DNA from: Sphaerotilus hippei
GTDB taxonomy: Bacteria > Pseudomonadota > Gammaproteobacteria > Burkholderiales > Burkholderiaceae_C
Assembly: GCF_003201595.1 (NCBI RefSeq)
Contig: NZ_QJJS01000008.1
Span: forward strand, 124,001-188,000
DNA: 64,000 bases
Reading direction: 5' to 3'
Part shown: one piece after another, positions 51,187 to 61,112 of the stretch
Position numbering within the stretch: the first letter of the stretch is position 1
Layout: each line of letters begins with the position of its first letter
Position numbers and translations under genes: made by a program
The notes under the pieces: generated by a model
What the model saw: only the letters and a program-made list of their open reading frames with translations
The model's database searches: none
What the model was told of the DNA's origin: nothing

Positions 51187-53088
51187 TCAGGCCTTGGGCG
51201 GGGGGGTGAGAGCGGTCGAGCCCGAACCGGGCTGGGCCGCCGGCTTCCAGACCTGCCCGATGGACACGCCCTGCAGCTTCTTCTTGCGGCCATACCAGAG
51301 GTTGACCAGGCCCCGCGAGAAGAACACGGCCGAGAACATCGAGGTCAGGATGCCCAGGCAGTGCACGACCGCGAAGCCGCGCACCGGGCCGGAACCGAAG
51401 GCCAGCAGCGCGACCCCGGCGATCAGCGTGGTGACGTTGGAGTCCAGGATGGTCGCGAACGCCCGGTCATAACCGGTGTGGATGGCGGTCTGCGCCGAGC
51501 TGCCGTTGCGCAGCTCCTCGCGTACCCGTTCGTTGATCAGCACGTTCGCGTCGATCGCCATGCCCAGCACCAGCGCGATGGCGGCGATGCCCGGCAGCGT
51601 CAGCGTGGCCTGCAGCATCGACAGCACCGCCACCAGCAGCAGCAGGTTCATGCCCAGCGCCAGGGTCGAGAACATGCCGAACAGCATGTAGTAGGCACAC
51701 ATGAACACGGCGATCGCGAGGAAGCCGTAGAGCACGCTGTCGAAGCCCTTGGCGATGTTCTCGGCGCCCAGGCTGGGGCCGATCAAGCGCTCCTCGATGA
51801 TGTCCATCGGCGCGGCCAGCGAGCCCGCGCGCAGCAGCAGCGCGGTGTCGGCGGCCTCGACCGGCGTCATCGAGCCGGAGATCTGCACCCGCCCGCCGCC
51901 GATCTCGCTGCGGATCACCGGCGCGGTCACGACCTCGCCCTTGCCCTTCTCGAACAGCACGATGGCCATGCGCTTGCCGATGCTCTCGCGCGTGATGTCG
52001 CGGAAGATGCGCGCACCGCGGGCATCCAGCGTCAGGTGCACGGCCGGCTGCTGGGTGTCGTCGAAACCCGGCTGGGCGTCGGTCAGGTTCTCGCCGGTCA
52101 GCACGACCTGGCGCTTGACGATCACCGGCACGCCGCCGCGCTCGAGGAAACGTTCGGTGCCGAACGGCACCGGGCCGGTGCCGGCCATCGCGGCCTGGGC
52201 CTCGAGGCTGTCGTCGACCATGCGCACTTCCAGCGTGGCGGTGCGGCCGATGATGTCCTTGGCCTTGGCCACGTCCTGCACGCCCGGCAGCTGCACGACC
52301 ACGCGGTCGAGCCCCTGCTGCTGGATGATCGGCTCGGCCACGCCCAGCTCGTTGATCCGGTTGTGCAGCGTGTTGATGTTCTGCTTGAGCGCCTGCTCCT
52401 GCACGTTGCGGGCGGCCGGCAGCTTGAGCGTGCCGGTCAGCCGGGGCTCGGTGGCGCTGCCGGTGGACACCCATTGCAGGTCAGGCAGCTGCTGGTTGAG
52501 CAGCGTGGAGGCACGCTCCAGGCCGTCGGCGTCGCGCAGGCGCAGCTCGACGCTGTCGCCGTTGCGGCTGATGCCGGCGTGGCGGATGTTCTTGTCGCGC
52601 AGCAGCGTGCGCAGGTCACCGGTGAGGGACTCGGCCTTCTTCGTCAGCGCGGCCTTCATGTCGACCTGCATCAGGAAGTGCACGCCACCCCGCAGGTCCA
52701 GGCCGAGGTACATCGGCCGCGCATGCAGCGCCGTCAGCCACTGGGGCGAGCGCGAGATCAGGTTGAGCGCGATGATGTAGGACGGATCGGCCGCATCGGG
52801 GTTGAGCGCCCGGGCGATCGCGTCACGCGCCTTGAGCTGGGTGTCGGTGTCACCGAGCCGTGCCCGCACGGACAGGCCCTCGAACTGCACGAAATCGGGC
52901 TTCAGGCCCGCCGCGTCCAGCACCTGCCGCACGCGCGACACCAGCGCGTCATCCACCTTGACGGTGGCCTTGGCACTGGACACCTGCACGGCAGGCGCCT
53001 CGCCGTAGAAGTTGGGCAATGTGTAGAGCAGGCCGACCAGCATTGCGACGGCAATGATCAGGTACTTCCACCAGGGGTAGCGGTTCAT
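51187..53088 (-). CDS. secD: Protein translocase subunit SecD
   Basis: The 633-residue partner of SecF. It has helix 1 near the N-terminus (YLIIAVAMLVGLLYTLPNFYGE), a large periplasmic domain starting PMYLGLDLRGGVHFLMQVD, and the P1 head. A membrane bundle follows with IEERLIGPSLGAENIAKGF, ALVLGMAIDANVLINERVREEL and DSNVTTLIAGVALLAFGSGPVRGFA. Length and motifs are normal. Confidence 0.97.
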   Translation of the reverse strand: MNRYPWWKYLIIAVAMLVGLLYTLPNFYGEAPAVQVSSAKATVKVDDALVSRVRQVLDAAGLKPDFVQFEGLSVRARLGDTDTQLKARDAIARALNPDAADPSYIIALNLISRSPQWLTALHARPMYLGLDLRGGVHFLMQVDMKAALTKKAESLTGDLRTLLRDKNIRHAGISRNGDSVELRLRDADGLERASTLLNQQLPDLQWVSTGSATEPRLTGTLKLPAARNVQEQALKQNINTLHNRINELGVAEPIIQQQGLDRVVVQLPGVQDVAKAKDIIGRTATLEVRMVDDSLEAQAAMAGTGPVPFGTERFLERGGVPVIVKRQVVLTGENLTDAQPGFDDTQQPAVHLTLDARGARIFRDITRESIGKRMAIVLFEKGKGEVVTAPVIRSEIGGGRVQISGSMTPVEAADTALLLRAGSLAAPMDIIEERLIGPSLGAENIAKGFDSVLYGFLAIAVFMCAYYMLFGMFSTLALGMNLLLLVAVLSMLQATLTLPGIAAIALVLGMAIDANVLINERVREELRNGSSAQTAIHTGYDRAFATILDSNVTTLIAGVALLAFGSGPVRGFAVVHCLGILTSMFSAVFFSRGLVNLWYGRKKKLQGVSIGQVWKPAAQPGSGSTALTPPPKA

Positions 53089-53190
53089 CGTGACATCCTC
53101 GGGGGTTGACCCCGGACTGCGGCCCGGCGAGACCGGGCCGCCTGGGCGGCAGCGCCTGTCGAGAGGACGGCTGCCGCGCTCGGGATCGAC

Positions 53191-53520
53191 TTACTTGATC
53201 GTGCCCTTGGGCAGGATCTGGACGACGGAGGCCCGCTGGACCTGCACCTCGACGCCGCTGGAGACTTCCAGGCTGACGTAGACGTCACCGACCTTGGCGA
53301 CCTTGCCGAGCAGGCCACCACCGGCGACGACCTCGTCGCCCTTGGCCAGCGCGTCGATCATCGCCTTGTGCTCCTTCTGGCGCTTCATCTGCGGACGGAT
53401 CATGATGAAGTAGAGCACCACGAACATCAGCACCAGCGGCAGCAGGCTCATGAGCTGCGAGCTGCCCGAGGCAGCGGCGGCCGGTGCGGCTTGGGCGTAT
53501 GCGTTGGAAATGAACACCAT
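53191..53520 (-). CDS. yajC: Preprotein translocase accessory subunit YajC
   Basis: A 109-residue single-pass membrane protein of the Sec holo-translocon. The segment LPLVLMFVVLYFIMIRPQMKRQKEHKAMIDALAKGDEVV is diagnostic. An Ala-rich N-terminus precedes the helix. AGGAG lies upstream of the ATG, and TACAAT at about 53565-53560 is a possible -10. It is the first gene of the sec operon and is 102 bp before secD. Confidence 0.96.
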   Translation of the reverse strand: MVFISNAYAQAAPAAAASGSSQLMSLLPLVLMFVVLYFIMIRPQMKRQKEHKAMIDALAKGDEVVAGGGLLGKVAKVGDVYVSLEVSSGVEVQVQRASVVQILPKGTIK

Positions 53521-53642
53521 CAGGCTCCTGAAGAGGAATTACGAACAAAGCGTTCGATTGTAGGTGTAGGGCATGAGCCCGGTGTGCAAGGCACCACACC
53601 CGGGCGGCGGACCGGGGTCAAGCCGGCGGCGGCCCCTCCGAT

Positions 53643-55229
53643 ATGGACATGGAAATGCTACGTTCCATTCCACCCCTGCCCCGTCTGAGCCGGCTGCCCG
53701 GTCGGACCCCCGACCCCGCGGCGCCCTCGACCAGCCACCAGGCCTGGCTGCAGGCGGCGCGGGTGGATGCCGCCGCCACGGCGCCGCGGCCGCTGCCACC
53801 CGCCCCGGGCCGGCCAGCCGCTCCGGTGGCCGCCGCGGCGCCACCGCCCCCCGACCCGGCCAGCCTGCCGGTGCTGGGAACCGCCCCGCAGGGCGGCGAC
53901 GCCTCACCCGCCCCGCGGGCCCGCATCGCCGTCTCGGTGAGCGCCGCGCTGCGCGGACCGGTGATCGAGGCGCTGTGGCGCGCACGGCTGCAGCCGGTGC
54001 TGAGCGCCTCGACCCCGCGGGCGGACACGGCGATCGAGCCCCCGGCCGCCCGGCTGGTCGAGTTCGGCCCGCTGGCCCCTGCCCTCGAGGCTGCCGCCCC
54101 GGGCGGCACGATGGCGACCACGGTCGCCATCGTCATGGCCGATGACGCTCCGGCACGGGCCCAGGCCCATGAGCGAGCACTGACTTCCGGCGCCCGGCTG
54201 GTCATCGTGGACGATGCCGACCCCCGGGCCACGGCCGAGGCCGCCACGCAGGCACTGATCGGCCTGCTCGACCCCGCACCGCCGCCCGAGGTCCCGGCCG
54301 TGCGCCTGCCCGACGACCTGCGGGTGCGCCGGCGCCTGCAGATGGCCTTCGGCAACGGCAGCCTGACCTTGCGCTACCAGCCCCAGGTCGACCCCCAGTC
54401 CGGCGCCGTCACCGGCGCCGAGGCGCTGCTGCGCTGGAACGACGACGAGATCGGCGTGGTCGACCCGGCCGTCTTCCTGCCGATCGCCGAGGACTGCGGC
54501 CTGATGCAGGCGATCGGCGACTGGGTGCTGCACGAGGCCTGCCGCCAGATCCACCGCTGGATCGCCCGGGGCATCGAGGTGCCGCGGGTGACGGTCAACA
54601 TCTCGGCGGCCCAGCTGGCACGGCGCGACTTCGCCGAGACCGTGCTGGCCATGCTGGGCAGCTATTCGGTGGAACCCCGGCGCCTGACGCTGGAGCTGCC
54701 CACCCCGCTGCTGATGCCCGCCGACGACGAGGCCCGTCCGGCCCCGGGCACGCTGGCCCAGCTGCAGCGCCTGCGCGGCGCGGGGGTGCACATCTCGCTC
54801 GACGGCTTCGGGCTGTCGAACTGCTCGCTGCTGCAGCTGCGGCTGCTGCCGCTCGACGAGGTCAAGATCGACCGCGCGCTGCTGACCCGCCCGGACGCCA
54901 TCGGCACGAGCCTGGTGGGCGCCATCATCGCGCTGGCCCACACGCTGGCGCTGCGGGTGGTCGCGGTGGGGGTCGAGACCGAGGAGCAGTTGCAGCAGCT
55001 GCGGGAACAGGGCTGCGACGAGTTCCAGGGCTTCCTGATCGCCGAGGCGCTGAGCGTGACGACGATGACCGACGTGCTCGCCAATGCCGGCCTGCAGCAG
55101 CGCATCATCGCGCGGGCCATGGAGAGCACCGTGGACGCCGGGACCGCCACCCGATTCACCCCCACCGAGGTGACGCCGCTGGCCGACCGCCCGGATTCGC
55201 TGGCCTGGCCCACGCTGACCAAGCCCTGA
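53643..55229 (+). CDS. Degenerate receiver-EAL domain protein, probably without phosphodiesterase activity
   Basis: The 528-residue protein has a Pro/Ala-rich N-terminus, a receiver-like domain without clear phosphoacceptor (about 93-210) and an EAL domain (230-480). Retained residues are E260 in GAEALLRW, N319, E351 in LTLELP, K408 in KIDR and Q462 in FQGFL. Changed residues are the second Asp of DDFG (LDGFG, G388) and the Glu of AEGVE, the catalytic base in RocR-type enzymes, which is V442 in VVAVGVETEEQ. I infer a c-di-GMP-binding or protein-docking role. The gene is divergent from yajC. Confidence 0.85.
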   Translation: MDMEMLRSIPPLPRLSRLPGRTPDPAAPSTSHQAWLQAARVDAAATAPRPLPPAPGRPAAPVAAAAPPPPDPASLPVLGTAPQGGDASPAPRARIAVSVSAALRGPVIEALWRARLQPVLSASTPRADTAIEPPAARLVEFGPLAPALEAAAPGGTMATTVAIVMADDAPARAQAHERALTSGARLVIVDDADPRATAEAATQALIGLLDPAPPPEVPAVRLPDDLRVRRRLQMAFGNGSLTLRYQPQVDPQSGAVTGAEALLRWNDDEIGVVDPAVFLPIAEDCGLMQAIGDWVLHEACRQIHRWIARGIEVPRVTVNISAAQLARRDFAETVLAMLGSYSVEPRRLTLELPTPLLMPADDEARPAPGTLAQLQRLRGAGVHISLDGFGLSNCSLLQLRLLPLDEVKIDRALLTRPDAIGTSLVGAIIALAHTLALRVVAVGVETEEQLQQLREQGCDEFQGFLIAEALSVTTMTDVLANAGLQQRIIARAMESTVDAGTATRFTPTEVTPLADRPDSLAWPTLTKP

Positions 55230-55255
55230 GCGGCAGGCCCGCCCCGGGCCCGAGT

Positions 55256-57319
55256 TCAGGCGGGCGGCCTGGCCTGCGCCGCCCGCGCCGCGAACTCGGC
55301 GCGCAGCGCCTTGAGCTTCTCGCGCGGGTCTTCCTTGATGGTCTTCTCGTCGAGCTTCATCTCGCCGATGAAGCGGCTGGGGAAGGCCTTCTTCAGCTCG
55401 CGGCCGCGCCGCTGGCGCATCAGCGAGCTGACCAGCAGCGTGCGCCGGGCCCGGGTGATGCCCACGTACATCAGGCGACGCTCCTCCTCGAGGCGCTCGG
55501 CGGTCATGTCCTCCTCCTCGCGCTTGAAGGGCAGCGTGCCCTCGTTGACGCCGACCAGCACCACGTGGGGCCACTCCAGGCCCTTGCTGGCATGCAGCGT
55601 CGACAGCGTCACCATGTTCTGGTCCTCGCCACGCTCGGCCAGGCTGAGGATGACGCTGATGGTCTGCGCCACGTCGAGCACGCTCTTCTTCTCGGCCTCG
55701 ACCTGCAGGCCGCCGTCGTTCTCGAGCTGGCCGCCGCAGCGGCGCGCGATCCAGTCGATGAAATCCAGCACGTTCGACCAGCGGGCCGCCGCGACCTTGG
55801 GGTTCTCCTCGCCGTCGATCAAGTGCTGCTCGTAGCCGATGTCCTTGAGCCACTCGAGCAGCATCGGCTTGGCCGCCTCGCCGCCCACGGTGTGGCGGGC
55901 GCGGTACTCGAAATCGTTCACGTAGCGGCCGAACTCGTGCAGCGAGCCGATGGCCTTCTTGTTCAGCGCCGTGCCCAGCGACTCCTGGAACAGCGCCTCG
56001 AACAGGCTGACCTTCCACTTGCCGGCGAACTCGCCCAGCGCGCCCAGCGTCTGGTGGCCGATGCCGCGCTTGGGTGTCGTGATGGCACGCAGGAAGGCCG
56101 GATCGTCGTCCTGGTTGACCAGCAGGCGCAGCCAGCCGCACAGGTCCTTGATCTCCGCGCGGTCGAAGAAGCTCTGCCCGCCCGAGACCTTGTAGGGGAT
56201 CTGCGCCTTGCGCAGCGCCTCCTCGAGCTTGCGGCTCTGGTGGTTGGCGCGGTAGAGGATGGCGAAGTCCTTCCACTCGGTCGTGCCGGTGTAGGCGCCG
56301 GTGGCATTGGCCACGATGCCCTGGATGCGCGCCACCGCACGCTCGGCCTCGTGCTCCTCGTGGTCGCACTCGACCACCCGCACCGGCTCGCCTTCGCCGA
56401 ACTCGCTCCAGAGCTTCTTCTGGAAGATCTTCGGGTTCAGCGCGATGACGTTGTTGGCAGCGTTCAGGATGGCGCCGGTGGAGCGGTAGTTCTGCTCCAG
56501 CGGGATGACCTTGAGCCTGGGGTAGTCGTGCGGCAGGCGCTTGAGGTTGTCGATCGTCGCGCCACGCCAGCCATAGATGCTCTGGTCGTCGTCGCCCACG
56601 GCGGTGAACACGCCGTCGCTGCCGACGATGGCCTTGAGCAGCTCGTACTGGGTCGCGTTGGTGTCCTGGTACTCGTCGACCAGCACATGGCGCAAGGCAC
56701 GGTTCCACTTGGTCCGCACCTCCTCGTCGCGCTGCAGCAGCTGCAGCGGCAGGCTGATCAGGTCGTCGAAGTCGACCGCCTGGTAGGCCGCCAGGCGCTC
56801 CTGGTAGAGCCGCATCACGTGGGCAGCGACCCGCTCGTCCTCGTCGGCGGCCGCGGCAGCGGCCTGGTCGGCATCGAGCCCCTGGTTCTTCCAGAGGCTG
56901 ATGGTCCACTGCCAGCGCCGCGCCACTTTCGGGTCGGTGGTCGCCCCGGCCTCGCGCATCATGCCCAGCACGTCGTCGCTGTCGAGGATGGAGAACTGGG
57001 GCTTCAGGCCGAGGCGCTCGCCGTCCTCGCGCAGCAGGCGCACGCCCAGGCTGTGGAAGGTGGCGATCAGCAGGTCCTTGGCCGCGCGGGCGCCGATCAG
57101 CGAGCGGGCGCGCTCGCGCATCTCCTGCGCCGCCTTGTTGGTGAAGGTGATCGCGCCGATCTGGCCGGGCTGGTAGCCCGCCTGCAGCAGCCGGGCGATC
57201 TTGTGGGTGATCACGCGGGTCTTGCCGGAACCGGCCCCCGCCAGCACGAGACAGGGACTGTGGAGGTGGTGCACCGCCTCCAGCTGGGCGGGATTGAGAG
57301 TCGAAGGAGCTTCAGCCAT
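55256..57319 (-). CDS. rep: UvrD/Rep-family DNA helicase
   Basis: Superfamily 1A 3'-5' helicase that aids fork progression. The ATG at 57319 gives 687 residues: LNPAQLEAVHH (Q motif), AGAGSGKTRVITHKIA (Walker A), VLVDEYQDTNATQYELL (motif II), VGDDDQSIYGWRGA, EQNYRSTGAILNAAN, TLHASKGLEW and the motif VI region VGITRARRTLLVSSLM. Length and the short C-terminus favour Rep over UvrD. The open frame upstream to 57361 is not homologous. Confidence 0.9.
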   Translation of the reverse strand: MAEAPSTLNPAQLEAVHHLHSPCLVLAGAGSGKTRVITHKIARLLQAGYQPGQIGAITFTNKAAQEMRERARSLIGARAAKDLLIATFHSLGVRLLREDGERLGLKPQFSILDSDDVLGMMREAGATTDPKVARRWQWTISLWKNQGLDADQAAAAAADEDERVAAHVMRLYQERLAAYQAVDFDDLISLPLQLLQRDEEVRTKWNRALRHVLVDEYQDTNATQYELLKAIVGSDGVFTAVGDDDQSIYGWRGATIDNLKRLPHDYPRLKVIPLEQNYRSTGAILNAANNVIALNPKIFQKKLWSEFGEGEPVRVVECDHEEHEAERAVARIQGIVANATGAYTGTTEWKDFAILYRANHQSRKLEEALRKAQIPYKVSGGQSFFDRAEIKDLCGWLRLLVNQDDDPAFLRAITTPKRGIGHQTLGALGEFAGKWKVSLFEALFQESLGTALNKKAIGSLHEFGRYVNDFEYRARHTVGGEAAKPMLLEWLKDIGYEQHLIDGEENPKVAAARWSNVLDFIDWIARRCGGQLENDGGLQVEAEKKSVLDVAQTISVILSLAERGEDQNMVTLSTLHASKGLEWPHVVLVGVNEGTLPFKREEEDMTAERLEEERRLMYVGITRARRTLLVSSLMRQRRGRELKKAFPSRFIGEMKLDEKTIKEDPREKLKALRAEFAARAAQARPPA

Positions 57320-57380
57320 GAGGTGCGCAGTAGAGCAGCCGCCAATGAAAAAGGCCAGCACGTTGTGCTGGCCTTGATCT

Positions 57381-57465
<85 letters not shown>

Positions 57466-57573
57466 TAGGTGTCTGTCTCAAATCGAGAATGAAACTATAA
57501 CAGCATTTCTGGATTTGCCTAGCGTTTTCTGAACTTTTTTCTTCCGGCCCGGCCCGCACTACAGTGAGACCCC

Positions 57574-59166
57574 ATGACCGACCCCGCGCGCCACCCCGAT
57601 CGAGACCGCCGCCACTGGCTCGCCCAGGCCGCCGGGGCCGGACTCGGCGGCCTGACGGGCATCCTGCTCGGCGGCTGCGCGCCGGCGGCACCCCGCGGCC
57701 CCCGGTCGAGCGGAGCCGACCGTTTTGCGCTGGGCATCGCCTCGGGCTCGCCACAGGCCGACCGGGTGGTGCTGTGGACCCGGCTGTCCGGCCCCGACCT
57801 GGCCGAGGTGGTGGACGTGCAGTGGGAACTGGCGCTCGACGAAGGCTTCCGGCAGCTCGCCGCCCGGGGCACCGAACAGGCCCGGGCTGCCGACGCCCAC
57901 AGCGTGCACGCCGAGCCGGCCGGCCTGGCACCGGGGCGCTGGTACTGGTACCGCTTCACGGCGCTGGGCGAGCGCAGCGCGGTCGGTCGCACCCGCACCC
58001 ATCCCGCCCCGGGCACGGCCCCGCCACTGCGCTGCGCCATCGCGTCCTGCCAGCGCTGGGACCATGGCCACTACGCCGCCTGGCGCCACCTGGCCCAGGC
58101 CGCCGACCGCGCCGGCGGCGAGCTCGACCTGGTGCTGTTCCTGGGCGACTACATCTATGAATACGGCGGCTTCCCCGGCCGGGTCCGCCAGCACACCGGC
58201 GGCCTGTGCCGCACGCTGGACGACTACCGGGCCCGCTACGCGCTCTACAAGAGTGACGCGTCGCTGCAGGCCGCCCACGCCTGCTGCCCGTGGGTGACGG
58301 TCTGGGACGACCACGAGGTCGACAACGACTACGCCGGACTGCAGGAGCAGTGGCTCAACGTCGACTTCGCCGCGCGCAGGGCGGCGGCCTACCGGGCCTA
58401 CTGGGAGCACATGCCCTTCCCGAAGTCGGCCCGGCCCGGCCGCGACGGCGGCATGCGCATCTTCGGCCATGGCGACTGGGGCTCGCTGGCGCGCATCCTG
58501 ACGGTCGATGACCGCCAGTACCGCGATCCCCAGGCCTGCCCCCGGCCGCCCCGCGCAGGGTCGACCACGGTGGCGACCCGGGACTGCGCCACGCTCGACG
58601 ACCCGCGGCGCAGCCTGCTGGGCGCCGACCAGGAAGCCTGGCTGGCACGCCACTGGAGCAGCACCCACCGCTGGAACCTGCTGGCCCAGCAGACGCTGAT
58701 GGCGCCGATGAACTGGAACGACCCCGCCTCGCCCGAAGGGCCGAAGGTCTGGACCGACGGCTGGGACGGTTATCCCCAGGCCCGGCGCCGGCTGCTGGAC
58801 ACGCTGGCGCAGCGCCACATTCCCGGCGCCGTCGTGCTGGGGGGCGACGTGCACGCGAACTACGTGGCCGACCTGCACCTCGACCCGGCCCGACCGGACT
58901 CGCCCATCGTGGCCAGCGAGTTCTGCGGCACCTCGATCAGCAGCGAGGGCATGGCCCAGTCGCGCCTCGACGCCATGCGGCCCCACCACCCGCACCTGCA
59001 CCACGGCCGCAGCGACGAACGGGGTTACGTGCGGCTCGAATTCGGCCCGGACACGCTGCAGGCCACGCTGCTGAAGGTGCAGCACCCGCGCCGGCCCGAC
59101 AGCGCCGTCGGGATCAGCGCCCGCTTTGCCGTCGATGCCCGGCAGCCCGGCATCCTGCCCCCCTGA
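57574..59166 (+). CDS. PhoD-like alkaline phosphatase/phosphodiesterase
   Basis: A 530-residue exported protein. The N-terminus DRDRRHWLAQAAGAGLGGLTGILLGGC carries twin arginines and a hydrophobic core, a Tat signal with a possible lipid Cys. The metallophosphatase domain shows FALGIASGSPQADRVVLWTRL (N-terminal PhoD domain), LVLFLGDYIYEYGG, TVWDDHEVDNDY, the late GGDVHANYVADLH and VASEFCGTSISSEG. This is the Ca/Fe-dependent PhoD type that releases phosphate from organic esters outside the cytoplasm. Confidence 0.91.
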   Translation: MTDPARHPDRDRRHWLAQAAGAGLGGLTGILLGGCAPAAPRGPRSSGADRFALGIASGSPQADRVVLWTRLSGPDLAEVVDVQWELALDEGFRQLAARGTEQARAADAHSVHAEPAGLAPGRWYWYRFTALGERSAVGRTRTHPAPGTAPPLRCAIASCQRWDHGHYAAWRHLAQAADRAGGELDLVLFLGDYIYEYGGFPGRVRQHTGGLCRTLDDYRARYALYKSDASLQAAHACCPWVTVWDDHEVDNDYAGLQEQWLNVDFAARRAAAYRAYWEHMPFPKSARPGRDGGMRIFGHGDWGSLARILTVDDRQYRDPQACPRPPRAGSTTVATRDCATLDDPRRSLLGADQEAWLARHWSSTHRWNLLAQQTLMAPMNWNDPASPEGPKVWTDGWDGYPQARRRLLDTLAQRHIPGAVVLGGDVHANYVADLHLDPARPDSPIVASEFCGTSISSEGMAQSRLDAMRPHHPHLHHGRSDERGYVRLEFGPDTLQATLLKVQHPRRPDSAVGISARFAVDARQPGILPP

Positions 59167-59177
59167 GCGAGCCCGCC

Positions 59178-60164
59178 GTGCAAGCCATCGCCGCCGTCAC
59201 CCTGCCTTTCTTCGCGCTGATCCTCACCGGCTACCTGGCGGCCCGCCGCCGGCTGCTGCCGCTGGAGGCCGTGCCCGGGCTGAACCTGTTCGTGCTGTAC
59301 TTCGCGCTGCCCTGCCTGCTGTTCCGCTTCGGGGCGAGGCTGCCGGTGCACGAGCTGCTCGACCCGGTGGTGCTCGGGGTCTATGTCGGCTGTGCGCTCG
59401 TGGTCGTGGGCCTGACGATCCCGCTGAGCCGCCGCGAGGGCCTGACCGACGCCGCGTTCGGCGCGCTGGTCGCGGCCTTCCCGAACACCGGTTTCATGGG
59501 CGTGCCGCTGCTGGTGGCGCTGCTGGGCCCGGCCGCCGCCGGGCCGGTCATCACCTCGGTGCTGGTCGACCTGTTCGTCACCAGCTCGCTGTGCATCGCG
59601 ATCGCCCAGGCGCAGTCCCGCCTCGGGGCCCACGAGAGCACGGCGGCGTCGATGCTGCGCTCGGTGCGCGCCGCGCTGTCCAACCCGCTGCCCTGGTCGA
59701 TCGGCCTGGGCGCGCTGGCCTCGGTGAGCGGGCTGCAGCTGCCCGGCCCGATCGACAAGGTGATCGCCATGCTGGCCGATGCGGCCAGCCCGGTGGCGCT
59801 GTTCACCATCGGCGCGGTGCTGTGGCGCTCCGGGCGGCCGGGCCCGGACGACCAGGCCGACGCCCGCCGCCCGATGCCGCTGTCGCGCTACCTGCCGGTG
59901 GCGCTGATCAAGCTGTTCGTGCACCCGCTGCTGGTGCTGCTGGCGGCCTGGGGCGCCCGGGCGCTCGGCACCGGCCTGAGCGACTTCCAGATGACCGTGC
60001 TGGTGCTGGCCGCGGCGCTGCCCAGCGCCAGCAACGTCTCGCTGCTGGCCGAGCGCTACGGCGCGGACAACGGCCGGGTGGCCCGCATCATCCTGGCCTC
60101 GACCGTACTGGCCTTCGCCAGCTTCACGTCGATCGCCTGGCTCTTCGGGGTGCAGCCGGGCTGA
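59178..60164 (+). CDS. AEC family transporter (auxin efflux carrier-like)
   Basis: A 328-residue membrane protein of about ten helices in two repeats, starting at GTG 59178. Typical segments are TLPFFALILTGYLAARRRLL, LNLFVLYFALPCLLFRF, AAFPNTGFMGVPLLVALLG and VLAAALPSASNVSLLAERYG. It lies 11 bp after the phosphatase gene. Malonate, malate or other organic acids are usual substrates in bacteria. The one here is unknown. Confidence 0.88.
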   Translation: MQAIAAVTLPFFALILTGYLAARRRLLPLEAVPGLNLFVLYFALPCLLFRFGARLPVHELLDPVVLGVYVGCALVVVGLTIPLSRREGLTDAAFGALVAAFPNTGFMGVPLLVALLGPAAAGPVITSVLVDLFVTSSLCIAIAQAQSRLGAHESTAASMLRSVRAALSNPLPWSIGLGALASVSGLQLPGPIDKVIAMLADAASPVALFTIGAVLWRSGRPGPDDQADARRPMPLSRYLPVALIKLFVHPLLVLLAAWGARALGTGLSDFQMTVLVLAAALPSASNVSLLAERYGADNGRVARIILASTVLAFASFTSIAWLFGVQPG

Positions 60165-60170
60165 CGGGGA

Positions 60171-60968
60171 TCAGGCGCCGGCCGGGGCCCGCCGGGGCGC
60201 GAACAGGTGGCGGAAGCCGTCGATGCGGTGGTAGTCGCGACCGAGGCTGGCGGCGATCAGCTTCAGGGTGCGGGCGGTGTAGAACGACACATGGCCGTTG
60301 CGGGGCGCGACGTACCAGTCGTCGGTCCAGCGGCCGCTGACCTCGCTCATGTCCTTGGTCGACAGCAGGATCAGCCCGTGGTCGGCGACGTGGGAGCCCA
60401 GCTCGGCGAACAGCGCCAGCGGGTTCGTCGAATGTTCGGCCACCTCGATGCAGATCACCAGGTCGAAGCCGCCCTGCTCGGGCTTGACCGGGTCGCCGTG
60501 GAACGGGTCGTACTCGACCACCTGGGCATAACCGGCCTCGCGCAGCAGGGCGGCGGTGTAGCCGTTGCCACTGCCGTAGTCGAGGATGCGGGCGGCCCGG
60601 TTGCGCACCAGCTGCTGCACCAGGCTGGTCGTGCCCTTCGGGCGCACCGTCGCGAAGTTCGGGTCGAACAGCGCGTATTCGTCGTTGTAGATGTGCTGGC
60701 TGAATTCGTCGGCGCTCCAGGCGTCGAACGCGTCGGTGAAGGCGAAGTCGCAGGCCGCGCAGCGGTAGTAGGCGATCGGCAGGCCACGCACCTGGCCACG
60801 CTGGGCGTTGTGGCCGTAGCAGTCGCGGTCGAAGTCGACGAAGCCCTCGAGCACCGCCTCGGCCCCGCAGCACTTGCAGGCGGCCCGCGCCGGCACGCTG
60901 CCCTGCAGCGGCGCCCGCTCGGGCGGCCGGTGGTCGATCCGGGAGGCGAGGGTCGCGGCGGTCTGCAT
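60171..60968 (-). CDS. Class I SAM-dependent methyltransferase with N-terminal zinc-ribbon-like motif
   Basis: The 265-residue protein begins MQTAATLASRIDHRPPERA. Two C-x2-C pairs (CKCCG at about 31 and CAACDFAF at about 70) frame a segment with GFVDFDRDCYGHNAQRG, a probable metal ribbon. The methyltransferase domain has ILDYGSGNGYTAALLREAGY, VICIEVAEHSTNP and LILLSTKDMS. This layout is found in O- or C-methyltransferases acting on nucleotide sugars or other small molecules. The substrate is unknown. The ATG at 60968 is preferred over 61019. Confidence 0.85.
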   Translation of the reverse strand: MQTAATLASRIDHRPPERAPLQGSVPARAACKCCGAEAVLEGFVDFDRDCYGHNAQRGQVRGLPIAYYRCAACDFAFTDAFDAWSADEFSQHIYNDEYALFDPNFATVRPKGTTSLVQQLVRNRAARILDYGSGNGYTAALLREAGYAQVVEYDPFHGDPVKPEQGGFDLVICIEVAEHSTNPLALFAELGSHVADHGLILLSTKDMSEVSGRWTDDWYVAPRNGHVSFYTARTLKLIAASLGRDYHRIDGFRHLFAPRRAPAGA

Positions 60969-61112
60969 GGAAGCCTTTCTGCTGCCGGCACCACCTTCCG
61001 CCCATCGGAGGCCAGACACCGGGCTTCCATGCTAGGGAGCTTCATCTTGCTTCACGCCCGGAAAAACAAGTTCACCGGACGGCAGATCAAGGGATGCGCC
61101 CGCCCCCGCCGC

